Shown one piece after another: positions 9,360-18,975 of a stretch of 64,000 nucleotides of DNA. This DNA is from Beijerinckiaceae bacterium (lineage in GTDB: Bacteria > Pseudomonadota > Alphaproteobacteria > Rhizobiales > Beijerinckiaceae), in assembly GCA_019753285.1 (NCBI GenBank), contig JAIELD010000031.1, forward strand, positions 43,570 to 107,569. Reading direction: 5' to 3'. Positions within the stretch are counted from its first letter, which is position 1. The number at the start of each line of letters is the position of its first letter. A model generated the notes under the pieces. The model did no database searches. It was not told the origin of the DNA and saw only the letters and a program-made list of their open reading frames with translations. The position numbers were made by a program, and so were the translations under genes.

Positions 9360-11069
9360 ATGAGTGACATGATCAAGGACGAGCGGCCGCGTCCACCGAT
9401 TGACCTCGATGAATTCGAGCGCCAGCTCCGCGACATGCAGGCGAAGCCCAAGCAGGGCTCGCTGGACCCGCTTGCCGAACTCGCCCGCATCGTCGGACAG
9501 GATGACTCGCTTCAGCCCTCGCGTGGCTTGCGTCCTGCGTTGCGATCGGATGCTCCGGCGCACCCTATGCCGTCAGACGCGGGTGCCGAGTCTCTCAAGG
9601 CCAGCCTTTCAACGCTCGACGAGATGATCCGGCCGCAGCCTGCCGCCGTTTCCGCCCAGCCAAAATATGCATCGCCGCTCGATGAGCTTGCCGCCATTTC
9701 CGGTTCGGAGACTGGTCCGGCACCGGATTTTCTGCAGGCCCGGCGTGAGCCTGCTCAGCAGGCTGGCGACGATCTGCATCCCGATGCCGATTATTCCTAC
9801 GCCGACGAGCCGCCGAAGCGCTCTCGCACCGGCATCAAGGTGTTCCTCGGCCTCGTCGTCTGCGGGCTTGCCGGTGTCGGTGCGGTATGGAGTCTCAGCG
9901 GGCCGAAATCGGGCTCGACGACTGTTGCCTCGGCCAATGTGCCGGTGATCGCCGCGAAGCCCGGCCCGTTGAAGGAAAAGCCGTCCGACCCCGGCGGGCT
10001 CGAAATTCCCAATCAGAAGGCAAACGTGCTCGAAAAGCCGCGCGACGACACCAAGGCGCCGCAGAAGGTGCTGGCTCGTGAGGAGCAGCCGGTCGATCTC
10101 GGCCAGGCTACCAAGAAGGACATCCGTCGTGTCGATCTCGGCCAGGCCGGTCCGACCGGGGCCGCGCCCGTCAATATCGTCTCGGTCCCGACCGTGCCGG
10201 CAGCGCCGCCGCCGGCTGTGGCTTCCATCGCGCCGCCTCCGCCGCCCGCGCCCGCCAACGTCGAGTCCAGCGCCGCCGCGTCTGCGGCTCTTGCGCAGAT
10301 CAAGCCTGTCGAGACTCCCGCGAAACCCGATCTTTCAGCCGTAGCCGCGCAGCCGACGCCTCCGCCAGCGGCGAAGCCGGTGCCGGTCGTTGCTGCCGCC
10401 GATCCTGCGCCGCCCTCGTCCGTCAGCGTCCCCAAGCGGGTGAAGAGCATCAGGATCAACAGCAACGGCGAGCCGGTTGACGGTCCTGCATCGCCAGCGG
10501 CCAGCGCCCCGCCCGTGGCTGCACCTCCCGCGCCTCCACCGGCGAAAGCGGTCGCGGCGGCCAAGACGCCCGCGTCGACGCCTGCGGTCAAGGCCCCGGC
10601 CAAGCATGCGATCGTCGCAAGGGAGACGACTACGGCCCCGGCTTCGGGCGATGACGCCGCGCCGCTGCAGATCGTTCCGCCTGCCGGCGTCAGCCGCAAG
10701 AGCAGCCAGACGCCCCTGAAACAGCCTCAGCGCGTCGCTGCTGCTCCCGTTCCGGCGACGGACGACACGACGAGCGCCATCGGCGGCGATGCGCAGCCGG
10801 CGAGCGCCAAGACCTCCGCAGGCGGTCGCGCCTTCTCGGTTCAATTCGGCGCGCCCGGCAGCACGGGTGAGGCCAATGCGCTGATCAGTCGTCTCAAATC
10901 CCAGTATCCCTCGGTGATGGGTTCGGTTGAGCCGCGTGTGATCAAGGCGGACGTCAAGGGCAAATCGGTCTACCGGGTTCGCTCCGGGAGCCTGTCCCGC
11001 GATCAGGCGAATACGCTCTGCTCGCAGTTGAAGGCGGCGGGCGGCAACTGCTTCGTCAGCGGCGGCTGA
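9360..11069 (+). CDS. SPOR-domain membrane protein (peptidoglycan binding)
   Basis: A 569-residue protein with a cytoplasmic N-terminal part, one transmembrane helix at about residues 159-178 (VFLGLVVCGLAGVGAVW), then a very long Ala/Pro-rich periplasmic linker of about 310 residues. It ends in a SPOR domain (about 488-569: FSVQFGAPGSTGEANALISRL, then YRVRSGSLSRDQANTLCSQL). SPOR domains bind denuded glycan strands at division sites, so this is a likely divisome-associated protein. Its position between argS and the glycosidase gene nagZ is a common arrangement in the order. The linker is low-complexity and the gene is otherwise unremarkable. Confidence 0.9.
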   Translation: MSDMIKDERPRPPIDLDEFERQLRDMQAKPKQGSLDPLAELARIVGQDDSLQPSRGLRPALRSDAPAHPMPSDAGAESLKASLSTLDEMIRPQPAAVSAQPKYASPLDELAAISGSETGPAPDFLQARREPAQQAGDDLHPDADYSYADEPPKRSRTGIKVFLGLVVCGLAGVGAVWSLSGPKSGSTTVASANVPVIAAKPGPLKEKPSDPGGLEIPNQKANVLEKPRDDTKAPQKVLAREEQPVDLGQATKKDIRRVDLGQAGPTGAAPVNIVSVPTVPAAPPPAVASIAPPPPPAPANVESSAAASAALAQIKPVETPAKPDLSAVAAQPTPPPAAKPVPVVAAADPAPPSSVSVPKRVKSIRINSNGEPVDGPASPAASAPPVAAPPAPPPAKAVAAAKTPASTPAVKAPAKHAIVARETTTAPASGDDAAPLQIVPPAGVSRKSSQTPLKQPQRVAAAPVPATDDTTSAIGGDAQPASAKTSAGGRAFSVQFGAPGSTGEANALISRLKSQYPSVMGSVEPRVIKADVKGKSVYRVRSGSLSRDQANTLCSQLKAAGGNCFVSGG

Positions 11070-11133
11070 CGAGGCCCTCGCGGGCCACACGATCGATCCA
11101 TCTTCGTCAACAGCAGCCGCGGATATCTGCCGA

Positions 11134-12162
11134 ATGCCGACCCACGCCTTCATCGCGGGCTGCTCGAGCCTGACACTCACCACGGACGAGCGCGCCTTTT
11201 TCCGGGATGCAGACCCGTGGGGCTTCATCCTCTTCAGGCGCAATATTGATACGCCAGAGCAGGTGAGGGCGCTGACGAGCGAATTGCGGGCCTGCACCGG
11301 ACGCGTCGATACGCCGATCCTGATCGATCAGGAGGGCGGCCGCGTGCAGCGCCTCGGCCCGCCGCATTGGCCGAAATACCCGCCTGCGCGCCGCTTCGGC
11401 GATATTGGCGGCAATGATCCCGTCGCAGCACGCGATCTTTGCCGGATGGCGGCAATGCTCATGGCGCATGATCTTCTCGAACTCGGCATCAATGTCGATT
11501 GCGTGCCCGTTCTCGACGTGCCGGTCGAAGGGGCGCATGACGTGATCGGCGATCGCGCCTACGCCTGGAACGCCGAACACGTCGCTATTCTCGGGCGCGC
11601 TGCAGCCGAAGGATTGCTCGCGGCCGGCGTATTGCCGGTCATCAAGCATATTCCGGGGCATGGCAGGGCAGGGGCGGACAGCCATCTCGCGCTGCCGATC
11701 GTCAACGCATCGAGGCGCAGCCTGCGCGACAGCGATTTCGTGCCATTCCGATGCCTCGCTGACATGCCCGCCGCCATGAGCGCGCATGTCGTCTATACCG
11801 CGATCGACGACGCCTCGCCCGCGACGACCTCCGCCAAGGTCATCAGAAGTGTGATCCGCCGTGAGATCGGCTTCGACGGTCTGTTGATGAGCGACGATCT
11901 TTCGATGAAAGCGCTCAGGGGCTCGTTCGCCGAGCGCACGGCTGCCTGCTTCAAGGCAGGCATCGACGTCGTGCTCCATTGCAATGGCAACCTCGCCGAA
12001 ATGCAGGCCGTCGCCAGCGAATCGCCGAAGCTGTCCGGCAAGGCGAAGCGCCGTGCCAAGGCGGCCCTTGCCCGCCTGAAGCACGTCGCCGAGCCGTTCG
12101 ACCGCAAAGATGCCCGTGTGAAACTGGACGAGGCAATGGCTGAAGGCTTGCGAAACGCCTGA
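11134..12162 (+). CDS. nagZ: Beta-N-acetylhexosaminidase (peptidoglycan recycling)
   Basis: Family 3 glycoside hydrolase that removes GlcNAc from 1,6-anhydro-muropeptides in the cytoplasm during cell-wall recycling; 342 residues without a signal peptide. The family signature KHIPGHGRAGADSH (171-184) includes the Asp-His dyad that serves as acid/base, and LLMSDDLSMKAL carries the nucleophile Asp. IDQEGGRVQRL is the conserved substrate loop. It follows the SPOR gene and precedes scpA by about 50 bases. Confidence 0.95.
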   Translation: MPTHAFIAGCSSLTLTTDERAFFRDADPWGFILFRRNIDTPEQVRALTSELRACTGRVDTPILIDQEGGRVQRLGPPHWPKYPPARRFGDIGGNDPVAARDLCRMAAMLMAHDLLELGINVDCVPVLDVPVEGAHDVIGDRAYAWNAEHVAILGRAAAEGLLAAGVLPVIKHIPGHGRAGADSHLALPIVNASRRSLRDSDFVPFRCLADMPAAMSAHVVYTAIDDASPATTSAKVIRSVIRREIGFDGLLMSDDLSMKALRGSFAERTAACFKAGIDVVLHCNGNLAEMQAVASESPKLSGKAKRRAKAALARLKHVAEPFDRKDARVKLDEAMAEGLRNA

Positions 12163-12212
12163 AAAAGCGGGAATCTAAGCCTGTCGCCAGTTGGGACGAC
12201 AGCGGGATTACC

Positions 12213-13004
12213 ATGGCGGACGAGCAGGATTTCGAGGCTGGGGAGCGGTTCGATCACGAGCCGGCCTTCGTCGTCGATGTCGATGGCTTCGGCGGGCCAC
12301 TGGATCTATTGCTGACGCTTGCGCGAAAACAGCAGGTCGATCTCTCCCGCGTCTCGATCCTGGCGCTCGCCGAGCAGTATTTGCGCTTCATCGAAATGGC
12401 GCGGTCGCTGCGTCTCGAACTCGCCGCAGACTATCTCGTCATGGCGGCTTGGCTCGCTTACCTGAAGTCTCGGCTTCTGTTGCCGATGCAGCCGAAGGAT
12501 GACGAGCCGAGCGCAGAACTGCTGGCCGAGGATCTCGCTCTGCGCCTGCAGCGGCTCGCGGCCATCAGGCTCGCGGCGCAGGCGCTTCTCGGTCGGGCCC
12601 ATCTGGGGCGGGACGTGTTCGAGCGCGGTTCGCCCGAACGTGTCGAAACATCGGTCACGCCCATCTGGCAGGCGTCCATGTACGACCTGCTTTCGGCCTA
12701 TGCCGATATCCGCCGCAAGAAGACAAACCCGTCATATGCGCCGGAACGGCGGGCTGTATGGTCGCTTGCGGAAGCGCGCGCGGCGCTGGAGCGGCTCATC
12801 GGCAAGGCGCTCGACTGGTCGCGGATGGACGAATTTCTGATCGCCTATCTCGACCGCCCGGAGGAGCGCCGCACCGCGCGGGCTTCGGCATTCGCGGCCA
12901 GCCTAGAACTCGTCCGCGAGGGGCGGCTCGACATTCGGCAGGATACGGCTTTCTCCCCGATTTACGTGCGCAGGAAGCCGGCGCTTTCAGTGGTGAGGTC
13001 TTGA
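12213..13004 (+). CDS. scpA: Segregation and condensation protein A
   Basis: Kleisin subunit that bridges the SMC heads in the bacterial condensin complex; 263 residues. The N-terminal block DGFGGPLDLLLTLARKQQVD and the following AADYLVMAAWLAYLKSRLLL are diagnostic of ScpA. The C-terminal winged-helix part ends in VRRKPALSVVRS. It is followed with only 2 bases between stop and ATG by scpB, its partner, so the two are co-transcribed. Confidence 0.96.
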   Translation: MADEQDFEAGERFDHEPAFVVDVDGFGGPLDLLLTLARKQQVDLSRVSILALAEQYLRFIEMARSLRLELAADYLVMAAWLAYLKSRLLLPMQPKDDEPSAELLAEDLALRLQRLAAIRLAAQALLGRAHLGRDVFERGSPERVETSVTPIWQASMYDLLSAYADIRRKKTNPSYAPERRAVWSLAEARAALERLIGKALDWSRMDEFLIAYLDRPEERRTARASAFAASLELVREGRLDIRQDTAFSPIYVRRKPALSVVRS

Positions 13005-13006
13005 GC

Positions 13007-13768
13007 ATGGACAGGGTTTTGAAGCTTGTCACGCTGCCTGCCGCGCCGGATGAGGACCGCAGCGCCGTGCTCAGGCTCGAAGGACATGTCAGCGAGCAGG
13101 CGCTGCGCATCGCCGAGGCGGTCATCTTCGCATCCGACAAGCCCGTGACGGCCGCCGCGCTCGCGCCACTGCTGCCCGCCCAATCGGTCGCGTCAGACGT
13201 GATCGAGAGGTTGGCAGAACGCTACGCCGACCGTGGGGTCAATCTCGTCGCCGTCGCGGGTGGCTACGCGTTCCGCACCGCGCAGGACCTGGCCTTTCTC
13301 GTGGCGCGCGAGCGCGAGGAGCCGCGCAAGATCGGACGTGCGGCGCTGGAGGTGCTCGCCATTATCGCCTACCACCAGCCGGTGACGCGCACCGAGATCG
13401 AGGACATCAGAGGCGTAGCGACCTCGAAAGGGACGCTCGATTTCCTGATGGAGTGCGGCTGGGTGCGGATGCGCGGCCGGCGGCGCACGCCGGGACGGCC
13501 CGTGACCTACGGCACCACGCCGGAATTCCTCGATCATTTCACGCTAGACCGGCTGTCGGATCTCCCCGGTATCGAGGAATTGAAGGGCGCGGGTTTCATA
13601 GACGCTGCCGCAGCCGGCGGGCTCTCGATCCCCTCGCCAGGCGACGATGGCGGTCTCCATGCCGACGAAGACGCGCTCGAAAGCGATCTCTTCTTGGCGT
13701 TGTCGGAGAGCCGGCTGGACGAGCAGGAGCCCGAACTCGATCCGCAGGATGGCCAGCCGAAGGGCTGA
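13007..13768 (+). CDS. scpB: Segregation and condensation protein B
   Basis: Winged-helix partner of ScpA and SMC; 253 residues. LRIAEAVIFASDKPV begins the first winged helix. EVLAIIAYHQPVTRTEIEDI and RGVATSKGTLDFLMECGWVR give the second. The acidic C-terminal tail (residues about 200-253) is not conserved in the family. I placed the start at the ATG at 13007. A longer open frame reaching back into scpA has no ScpB character. There are 219 bases to tatA without another gene. Confidence 0.95.
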   Translation: MDRVLKLVTLPAAPDEDRSAVLRLEGHVSEQALRIAEAVIFASDKPVTAAALAPLLPAQSVASDVIERLAERYADRGVNLVAVAGGYAFRTAQDLAFLVAREREEPRKIGRAALEVLAIIAYHQPVTRTEIEDIRGVATSKGTLDFLMECGWVRMRGRRRTPGRPVTYGTTPEFLDHFTLDRLSDLPGIEELKGAGFIDAAAAGGLSIPSPGDDGGLHADEDALESDLFLALSESRLDEQEPELDPQDGQPKG

Positions 13769-13987
13769 CCGGCCTGCGTCAGGCGGATGCAGCGCCGCCC
13801 ATGCGGACAGTAGCGCTTGTTTTTCGATGCCGCGGGCTTTACCTTGTGACGAGTGGGAGCGATCGTGGTCGGCTCCGCGCGCCATCGAGGGCCGAAGCGC
13901 CGATGGTGGACAAACGAACATGAGAGCGAAATCGAGCTGCGGCACCGGTTGGCCCGGCGGGATTTCGACAATCTGGAGTTGATCGAT

Positions 13988-14221
13988 ATGGGTGCCTGGG
14001 GAATTGGACACTGGCTGGTTGTCGCGCTCGTCGTCATGGTGCTGTTTGGCGGCCGCGGCAAGATTTCCGGTATCATGGGCGACTTTGCGCAGGGCATCAA
14101 AGCCTTCAAGAAGGGTCTGTCCGAGGATGAGACCGCAGAGGCCAAGACGCCTGGAGAACTGAAATCCGTTGCCGAACAGACGTCTCCGAAAGTGGACAAG
14201 ACGGCGGAACACAAGGTCTGA
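13988..14221 (+). CDS. tatA: Twin-arginine translocase subunit TatA
   Basis: Pore-forming subunit of the Tat system; 77 residues. One N-terminal transmembrane helix ([15 protein letters not shown]), the FGGRGK hinge and an amphipathic helix ([16 protein letters not shown]) match TatA. The charged tail ends in TAEHKV. The ATG at 13988 has GGAG ten bases upstream; a longer open frame to the left is not conserved. First gene of tatA-tatB-tatC, with tatB following after 31 bases. Confidence 0.95.
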   Translation: MGAWGIGHWLVVALVVMVLFGGRGKISGIMGDFAQGIKAFKKGLSEDETAEAKTPGELKSVAEQTSPKVDKTAEHKV

Positions 14222-14252
14222 TCCTGCTGCTCCAGACGAGATTTGACCGTTC

Positions 14253-14948
14253 ATGTTTGACATTGGCGCAGGCGAACTGCTGATCATCGGCGTCGTGGCC
14301 CTCGTCGTCATCGGGCCGAAGGAGTTGCCCGGCGTGCTGAGGCAGGTCGGCAAGGCCACCGCGAAGATGCGGCAAATGGCCGGCGAGTTTCGCGCCCAGT
14401 TCGACGAAGCGATGCGCGAGGCTGAACTAGAGGACGCCAAGAAGCAGATCAGCGGCATCAAGGATCAGGTCGCGGGGCTCAATCCGCTCACCGACTTGAA
14501 GAACGAGATCCACAGCTCGGCAACGATGCTGAACACGCCGTACACGCCGGTCGAGACCGCATCGCCCATAGCGCCGCTCGACGTGAGCGCCCTGCCGAAG
14601 GTGGCGGCGAACGACACCGAGGCGGTAAAGCCGAAGTCCACCCGCAAGAAAGCTGTTACGCCATCCGTCGCTGCCGCAGCGACACCAGCGAGCGAGACCC
14701 CCTCTGCGGAGCTGCCCGCAGCTTCGCCTAAGGCGGCGGCAAAGAAGCGGACGGCGACGACCGAGCCAACGGTGGTTCAAACGCCGAAGGCTGCTGCGAA
14801 GAAGCCGGCCGTCAAGGCTGTCAAATCCGCGGCCAAGCCGGCGCGTCCCGCAGTCGTCGCTTCGATCGCGCCCGCCATCGAGGCCAAGGCAGAGCCCGCC
14901 CCGCCGACCCGCTATCGCGCGAAAAAGACCCAATCCGGGAAAAGCTGA
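14253..14948 (+). CDS. tatB: Twin-arginine translocase subunit TatB
   Basis: Substrate-receptor partner of TatC; 231 residues. MFDIGAGELLIIGVVALVVI is the membrane helix with the conserved Glu, followed by GPKELPGVLRQVGKATAKMR, which is typical TatB. After about residue 110 the protein becomes a long Lys/Ala/Pro-rich tail (KAAAKKRT, KAAAKKPAVKAVKSAAKPA), longer than in E. coli TatB (171 residues) but seen in other alphaproteobacteria. tatC begins 5 bases after the stop. Confidence 0.95.
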   Translation: MFDIGAGELLIIGVVALVVIGPKELPGVLRQVGKATAKMRQMAGEFRAQFDEAMREAELEDAKKQISGIKDQVAGLNPLTDLKNEIHSSATMLNTPYTPVETASPIAPLDVSALPKVAANDTEAVKPKSTRKKAVTPSVAAAATPASETPSAELPAASPKAAAKKRTATTEPTVVQTPKAAAKKPAVKAVKSAAKPARPAVVASIAPAIEAKAEPAPPTRYRAKKTQSGKS

Positions 14949-14953
14949 GTTAG

Positions 14954-15739
14954 ATGAGTGAGATAGACATCGAGGCCAGCAGAGCGCCGCTGATCGATCA
15001 CCTGATCGAACTGCGGACCCGGCTCATCCGCGCCCTGATCGCGTTCGTGATCGGTTTCATCGTCTGCTACATGTTTGCCAAGGAAATCTACCAGTTCCTC
15101 GTCATTCCTTATGGTTGGGCGGCTGGCGGCATCGAAAAGGCGCAGCTTCAGGCGACGGGACCGCTGGAAAACCTGTTCACCCACCTCAAGATCGGCGCGT
15201 TCGGCTCGGCATTCATCACATTTCCCATCGTCGCCAACGAAATCTACAAATTCGTGACGCCGGGCCTCTACAAGAACGAACGCGAGGCGTTCCTTCCCTA
15301 TCTCTTTGCCACTCCCGTCCTGTTCACCATCGGCGCGGCGATCGTCTACTTCGTCGCGATGCCGATGCTGATGGCGTTTTCGATCAGCCAGTCAGTCGAG
15401 GCGGCACCCGGAGTCGCGGCGATCAAGCTCGATATCCGCGTCAGTGAATATCTGTCGCTCATCATGACGCTGATCTTTGCCTTCGGCGTGATGTTCCAGC
15501 TTCCCGTGGTGCTGACGCTTCTGGCGCAGGCCGGCATCATCACTGGCGATTTCCTGGTCGAGAAACGCCGTTACGCCATCCTTCTCGTCTTCATCGCAGC
15601 GGCGATCCTTGCACCGCCCGACGTGCCGAGCATGCTCGCCTTGGCGATTCCGACCGTGCTGCTCTACGAGGGCTCGATCTACGCGGTGCGCATCGTCGAG
15701 AAGCGGCGCAACGCGGTCGATGCCGCGCATAATCCCTGA
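14954..15739 (+). CDS. tatC: Twin-arginine translocase subunit TatC
   Basis: Polytopic core receptor of the Tat system; 261 residues with six transmembrane segments. LIDHLIELRTRLIRALIAF is the N-terminal signature, LYKNEREAFLPYLFATPVLF the first periplasmic-loop region, and EYLSLIMTLIFAFGVMFQLP the central signature. At least one possible Tat substrate, the FAH-family protein at 43042, is encoded in this window. Confidence 0.97.
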   Translation: MSEIDIEASRAPLIDHLIELRTRLIRALIAFVIGFIVCYMFAKEIYQFLVIPYGWAAGGIEKAQLQATGPLENLFTHLKIGAFGSAFITFPIVANEIYKFVTPGLYKNEREAFLPYLFATPVLFTIGAAIVYFVAMPMLMAFSISQSVEAAPGVAAIKLDIRVSEYLSLIMTLIFAFGVMFQLPVVLTLLAQAGIITGDFLVEKRRYAILLVFIAAAILAPPDVPSMLALAIPTVLLYEGSIYAVRIVEKRRNAVDAAHNP

Positions 15740-15899
15740 CGCCTCACTGAATTGATGGTTTGTGGATCTCGAATAGCGCAGGCGGCTTTCGGGATTGATG
15801 CAGAGCTGGCGTCGTCGTTTGGCTGCCCATGCGGCCGCCTGTCCTTTTTCCAACTTTCTCCTTGAATGCGGCGCTTCGGCCCGCTACCCCCCACCCTGA

Positions 15900-15925
15900 C
15901 CCTCCCCGCCGCAAGCGGGGGAGGG
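15900..15925. repeat. GC-rich hairpin, probable dispersed intergenic repeat
   Basis: CCCTCCCCGC (15900-15909) and GCGGGGGAGGG (15915-15925) pair with one bulge around a short loop. It lies in the 222-base gap between tatC and serS, within the phrase CCCCCCACCCTGACCCTCCCC. Motifs of this kind recur between genes in GC-rich rhizobial genomes. It is not followed by a U-tract, so I do not call it a terminator. The rest of the gap shows nothing recognisable. Confidence 0.45.
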
Positions 15926-15961
15926 ACACGCTCAGCAGCGAGATCGAGGCCGGCGGTTATC

Positions 15962-17239
15962 ATGTTCGACGTAAGATGGATTCGCGACAACGCTGATGCT
16001 TTTGACACCGGCCTGACGCGTCGCGGACTGGAACCGCTATCGGCTCGGGTCCTGAAGCTAGACGATGAGCGCAAGGCCGTCGTCTCCGAGCTGCAGCTCG
16101 CGCAGGAGCGCCGCAACGCCGCATCCAAGGAAATCGGCAAGGCGATGGCCGCCAAGGATGCGGCGCTGGCCGAGATAATCAAGACCGAGGTCGCGGGCCT
16201 CAAGGACAAGATTGCTGCCGGAGAGACCCAGCAGGCGCGCATCGATGGCGAGCTCCGCGAGCTGCTTGCCGGCATTCCCAACACGCCGAAAGTTGACGTG
16301 CCTGACGGCGCGGACGAGCATGGCAATGTCGAGTATCGCCGCCATGGCGAGAAGCCCAAGCTCGATTTTCAGCCGAAGCAGCATTTCGAGCTGGGCGAGG
16401 CGCTTGGCCTGCTGGATTTCGAGGCCGCCGCACGCATGTCGGGTGCACGCTTCGTCGTGATCAAAGGGCAGCTTGCTCGCCTGGAGCGTGCCATCGGCCA
16501 GTTCATGCTCGATCTGCACACCAGGGAGCACGGCTATCTGGAGGTCAACCCGCCGCTCATGGTGCGGGACGACGCGATGTTCGGCACGGCGCAATTGCCG
16601 AAGTTCAGGGATGATCAGTTTGCTGTTACTGGTGAACGCTGGCTCATCCCGACCGCGGAAGTTCCGCTCACCAATCTCGTTCGCGAGCAGATCCTCGCCG
16701 AAGACCAGCTTCCCCTTCGCTTCACGGCCCTCACGCCCTGCTTCCGCGCGGAGGCCGGTGCTGCGGGCAGGGACACGCGCGGCATGCTGCGCCAGCACCA
16801 GTTCAACAAGGTCGAACTCGTCTCGATCACCACGCTGGAGGAGAGCGCGGCAGAGCATGAGCGCATGCTCGCCTGCGCCGAGAAAGTGCTGCAGAAGCTC
16901 GGCCTCCATTACCGCGTCATGACGCTCTGCACGGGCGATATGGGCTTCGCCAGCCAGAAAACCTACGATATCGAGGTCTGGATGCCGGGGCAGGACACCT
17001 ATCGCGAGATTTCGAGCTGCTCGGTCTGTGGCGATTTCCAGGCCCGCCGCATGCAGGCGCGCTTCAAATCAAAGCAGGGCAAGACCGAATTCGTCCACAC
17101 GCTCAACGGCTCGGGCGTTGCCGTCGGCCGCGCGCTGATCGCCGTCATGGAGAACTACCAGAACGCCGATGGCTCGATCACTGTGCCGGACGCTCTTGCT
17201 CCCTATATGGGCGGCCTCACTCATATCGGGAAAGCCTGA
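15962..17239 (+). CDS. serS: Seryl-tRNA synthetase
   Basis: Class II synthetase, 425 residues. The N-terminal long coiled-coil tRNA-binding arm spans about residues 30-105 ([20 protein letters not shown] and onward). Motif 2 is [20 protein letters not shown] and motif 3 is [20 protein letters not shown] chose the ATG at 15962 because [18 protein letters not shown] is the family N-terminus; the open frame upstream runs through the GC-rich repeat. surE follows after 4 bases. Confidence 0.97.
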   Translation: MFDVRWIRDNADAFDTGLTRRGLEPLSARVLKLDDERKAVVSELQLAQERRNAASKEIGKAMAAKDAALAEIIKTEVAGLKDKIAAGETQQARIDGELRELLAGIPNTPKVDVPDGADEHGNVEYRRHGEKPKLDFQPKQHFELGEALGLLDFEAAARMSGARFVVIKGQLARLERAIGQFMLDLHTREHGYLEVNPPLMVRDDAMFGTAQLPKFRDDQFAVTGERWLIPTAEVPLTNLVREQILAEDQLPLRFTALTPCFRAEAGAAGRDTRGMLRQHQFNKVELVSITTLEESAAEHERMLACAEKVLQKLGLHYRVMTLCTGDMGFASQKTYDIEVWMPGQDTYREISSCSVCGDFQARRMQARFKSKQGKTEFVHTLNGSGVAVGRALIAVMENYQNADGSITVPDALAPYMGGLTHIGKA

Positions 17240-17243
17240 CACC

Positions 17244-18056
17244 ATGCGCATTCTGGTCACGAACGATGACGGCATTCACGCGCCCGGCCTTGCGGCGCTG
17301 GAGCGCATCGCGCTCGCCATCGCGCCCGAAGCCTATGTCTATGTCGTCGCGCCCGAGACCGACCAGAGCGGCGTCTCGCACTCGCTGTCGCTGAACGATC
17401 CGCTTCGCCTTCGCCGCATCGACGATCGGCATTTCGCGGTGAAGGGCACGCCGACCGATTGCGTGATTCTCGGCGTTCATCACGTTCTCAAAGGCGAAAA
17501 GCCCGATCTCGTGCTCTCAGGCGTCAATCGCGGCCAGAACGTCGCGGAGGACGTGACTTATTCAGGCACCATCGCGGCCGCAATCGAAGGGACGACGCTC
17601 GGCATCCGCTCGATTGCGATGAGCCAGAGCTATGCGCCCGGCGGCGACCACAATACTCCGACCCCGGTCCGTTGGGATGTCGCTGAAACACACGGACCGG
17701 CCGTGGTTCGCCATATCCTGAAGGCCGGCATCGAGCCCGGCATCGTCGTCAACGTCAACTTCCCGAACTGCGCGCCAGACGAGGTCGAGGGCATCGCCGC
17801 GACCGTGCAAGGCTATCGCGGACCCAATCTCCTGCGCATCGACGAGCGCAAGGATGGGCGCGGCAACGCCTATTTCTGGGTCGGATTCGCGCGGCCTGCC
17901 TTCGATGTCCATGAAGGCACCGATCTACATGCGCTGAGGCACAACCGCATTTCCGTGACGCCGCTGAAGCTCGACCTCACCGATCTGCCGAGCGTGACGC
18001 ATTTCGCGCAGAGCTTCGAGGGTGAAACGCTTCGCGCCTCCGCCCCGGCAAAATGA
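17244..18056 (+). CDS. surE: 5'-nucleotidase SurE
   Basis: Divalent-metal nucleoside-5'-monophosphate phosphatase linked with stationary-phase survival; 270 residues, slightly longer than E. coli SurE (253). [16 protein letters not shown] carries the metal-binding NDD, and [20 protein letters not shown] carries the SGxNxG motif. [11 protein letters not shown] is also conserved. It overlaps pcm by 4 bases (ATGA), a widespread coupling of these two damage-repair genes. Confidence 0.96.
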   Translation: MRILVTNDDGIHAPGLAALERIALAIAPEAYVYVVAPETDQSGVSHSLSLNDPLRLRRIDDRHFAVKGTPTDCVILGVHHVLKGEKPDLVLSGVNRGQNVAEDVTYSGTIAAAIEGTTLGIRSIAMSQSYAPGGDHNTPTPVRWDVAETHGPAVVRHILKAGIEPGIVVNVNFPNCAPDEVEGIAATVQGYRGPNLLRIDERKDGRGNAYFWVGFARPAFDVHEGTDLHALRHNRISVTPLKLDLTDLPSVTHFAQSFEGETLRASAPAK

Positions 18057-18835
18057 CGTCGACGCCGAGACCGTTCGCGCCCAAACCGCTGATCAGCAGC
18101 TTCGCGAGCAGCGCCAGCCGTGCGGAAGGGAGCGTCTTCCAGCCTGAAGGCCGGCTCAACCTGATGCCTGAGGACAGCGCGCAGGCGGCGGACATGGATA
18201 TGGCGCGCTTCATCATGGCGCTGCGGGCGAGGGGCCTGCGCAACACCGCGCTCATGGACGCATTCGAAAAGGTGCCCCGGCGTGAATTTTTCGCCGAAGA
18301 GCTTCGCCCCTACGTCTATGCCGACATCGCCCTGCCGATTGCCTGCGGCGAGCAGGCAACATCCGCGCACGTCATCGCGCATGTGCTCAACCAGGCCGTG
18401 CTTCTGCCGCAAACGCGGGTGCTGGAGATTGGCACAGGCTCCGGCTACCAGACGGCGCTCATCGCTTCCATGGTGGAAAGCATCGTCAGCATCGAGCGCT
18501 ACAGGACGCTCGCAGGGCCGGCGCGCAAGGCGCTTCGGCAGTTGGGCCTCAACAATGCCGAGTTGCGCGTCGGCAACGGATTGTCGCGGCACGATCTGCC
18601 CACGGGCAAATTCGACTTCATCATCCTCAATGGTGAGGTCGCCGCTCTGCCGGAGGCGGTGATCGATTGCCTTGCCGAAGACGGCATTCTCATCGCTCCG
18701 ATGATTCTCGAGGCTGACGGCAAACGGTCGCAGGAGTTGCGGAGAATCGCCGTGCGCGAGGATGGCCTCCATGTGGAATCGTTCGCCGCGGGGCGATTCA
18801 GCCCGTTGATCGATGCAAGAAGCGTAGCTCTTTGA
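18053..18835 (+). CDS. pcm: Protein-L-isoaspartate O-methyltransferase
   Basis: SAM-dependent enzyme that starts repair of isoaspartyl residues in damaged proteins; 260 residues. The SAM-binding motif I is [19 protein letters not shown], preceded by the family block [32 protein letters not shown] is typical of the N-terminal part. The ATG at 18053 overlaps the surE stop, but the first 37 residues are not family-like; the Met at about residue 38 ([17 protein letters not shown]) is a reasonable alternative start. Confidence 0.92.
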   Translation: MTSTPRPFAPKPLISSFASSASRAEGSVFQPEGRLNLMPEDSAQAADMDMARFIMALRARGLRNTALMDAFEKVPRREFFAEELRPYVYADIALPIACGEQATSAHVIAHVLNQAVLLPQTRVLEIGTGSGYQTALIASMVESIVSIERYRTLAGPARKALRQLGLNNAELRVGNGLSRHDLPTGKFDFIILNGEVAALPEAVIDCLAEDGILIAPMILEADGKRSQELRRIAVREDGLHVESFAAGRFSPLIDARSVAL

Positions 18836-18975
18836 TCCTGCTGCGCTCACGATCGTGCCAAGGCCGCCTCGTCGCGCGCCCTGGCTGCATTTTACGACCG
18901 CCGTCAACCAAGACTTAACCTGAACATGATCTTAATGCTCGGCAGTAATGTTGCGTGAAGTCGGGTTGTAAAAGC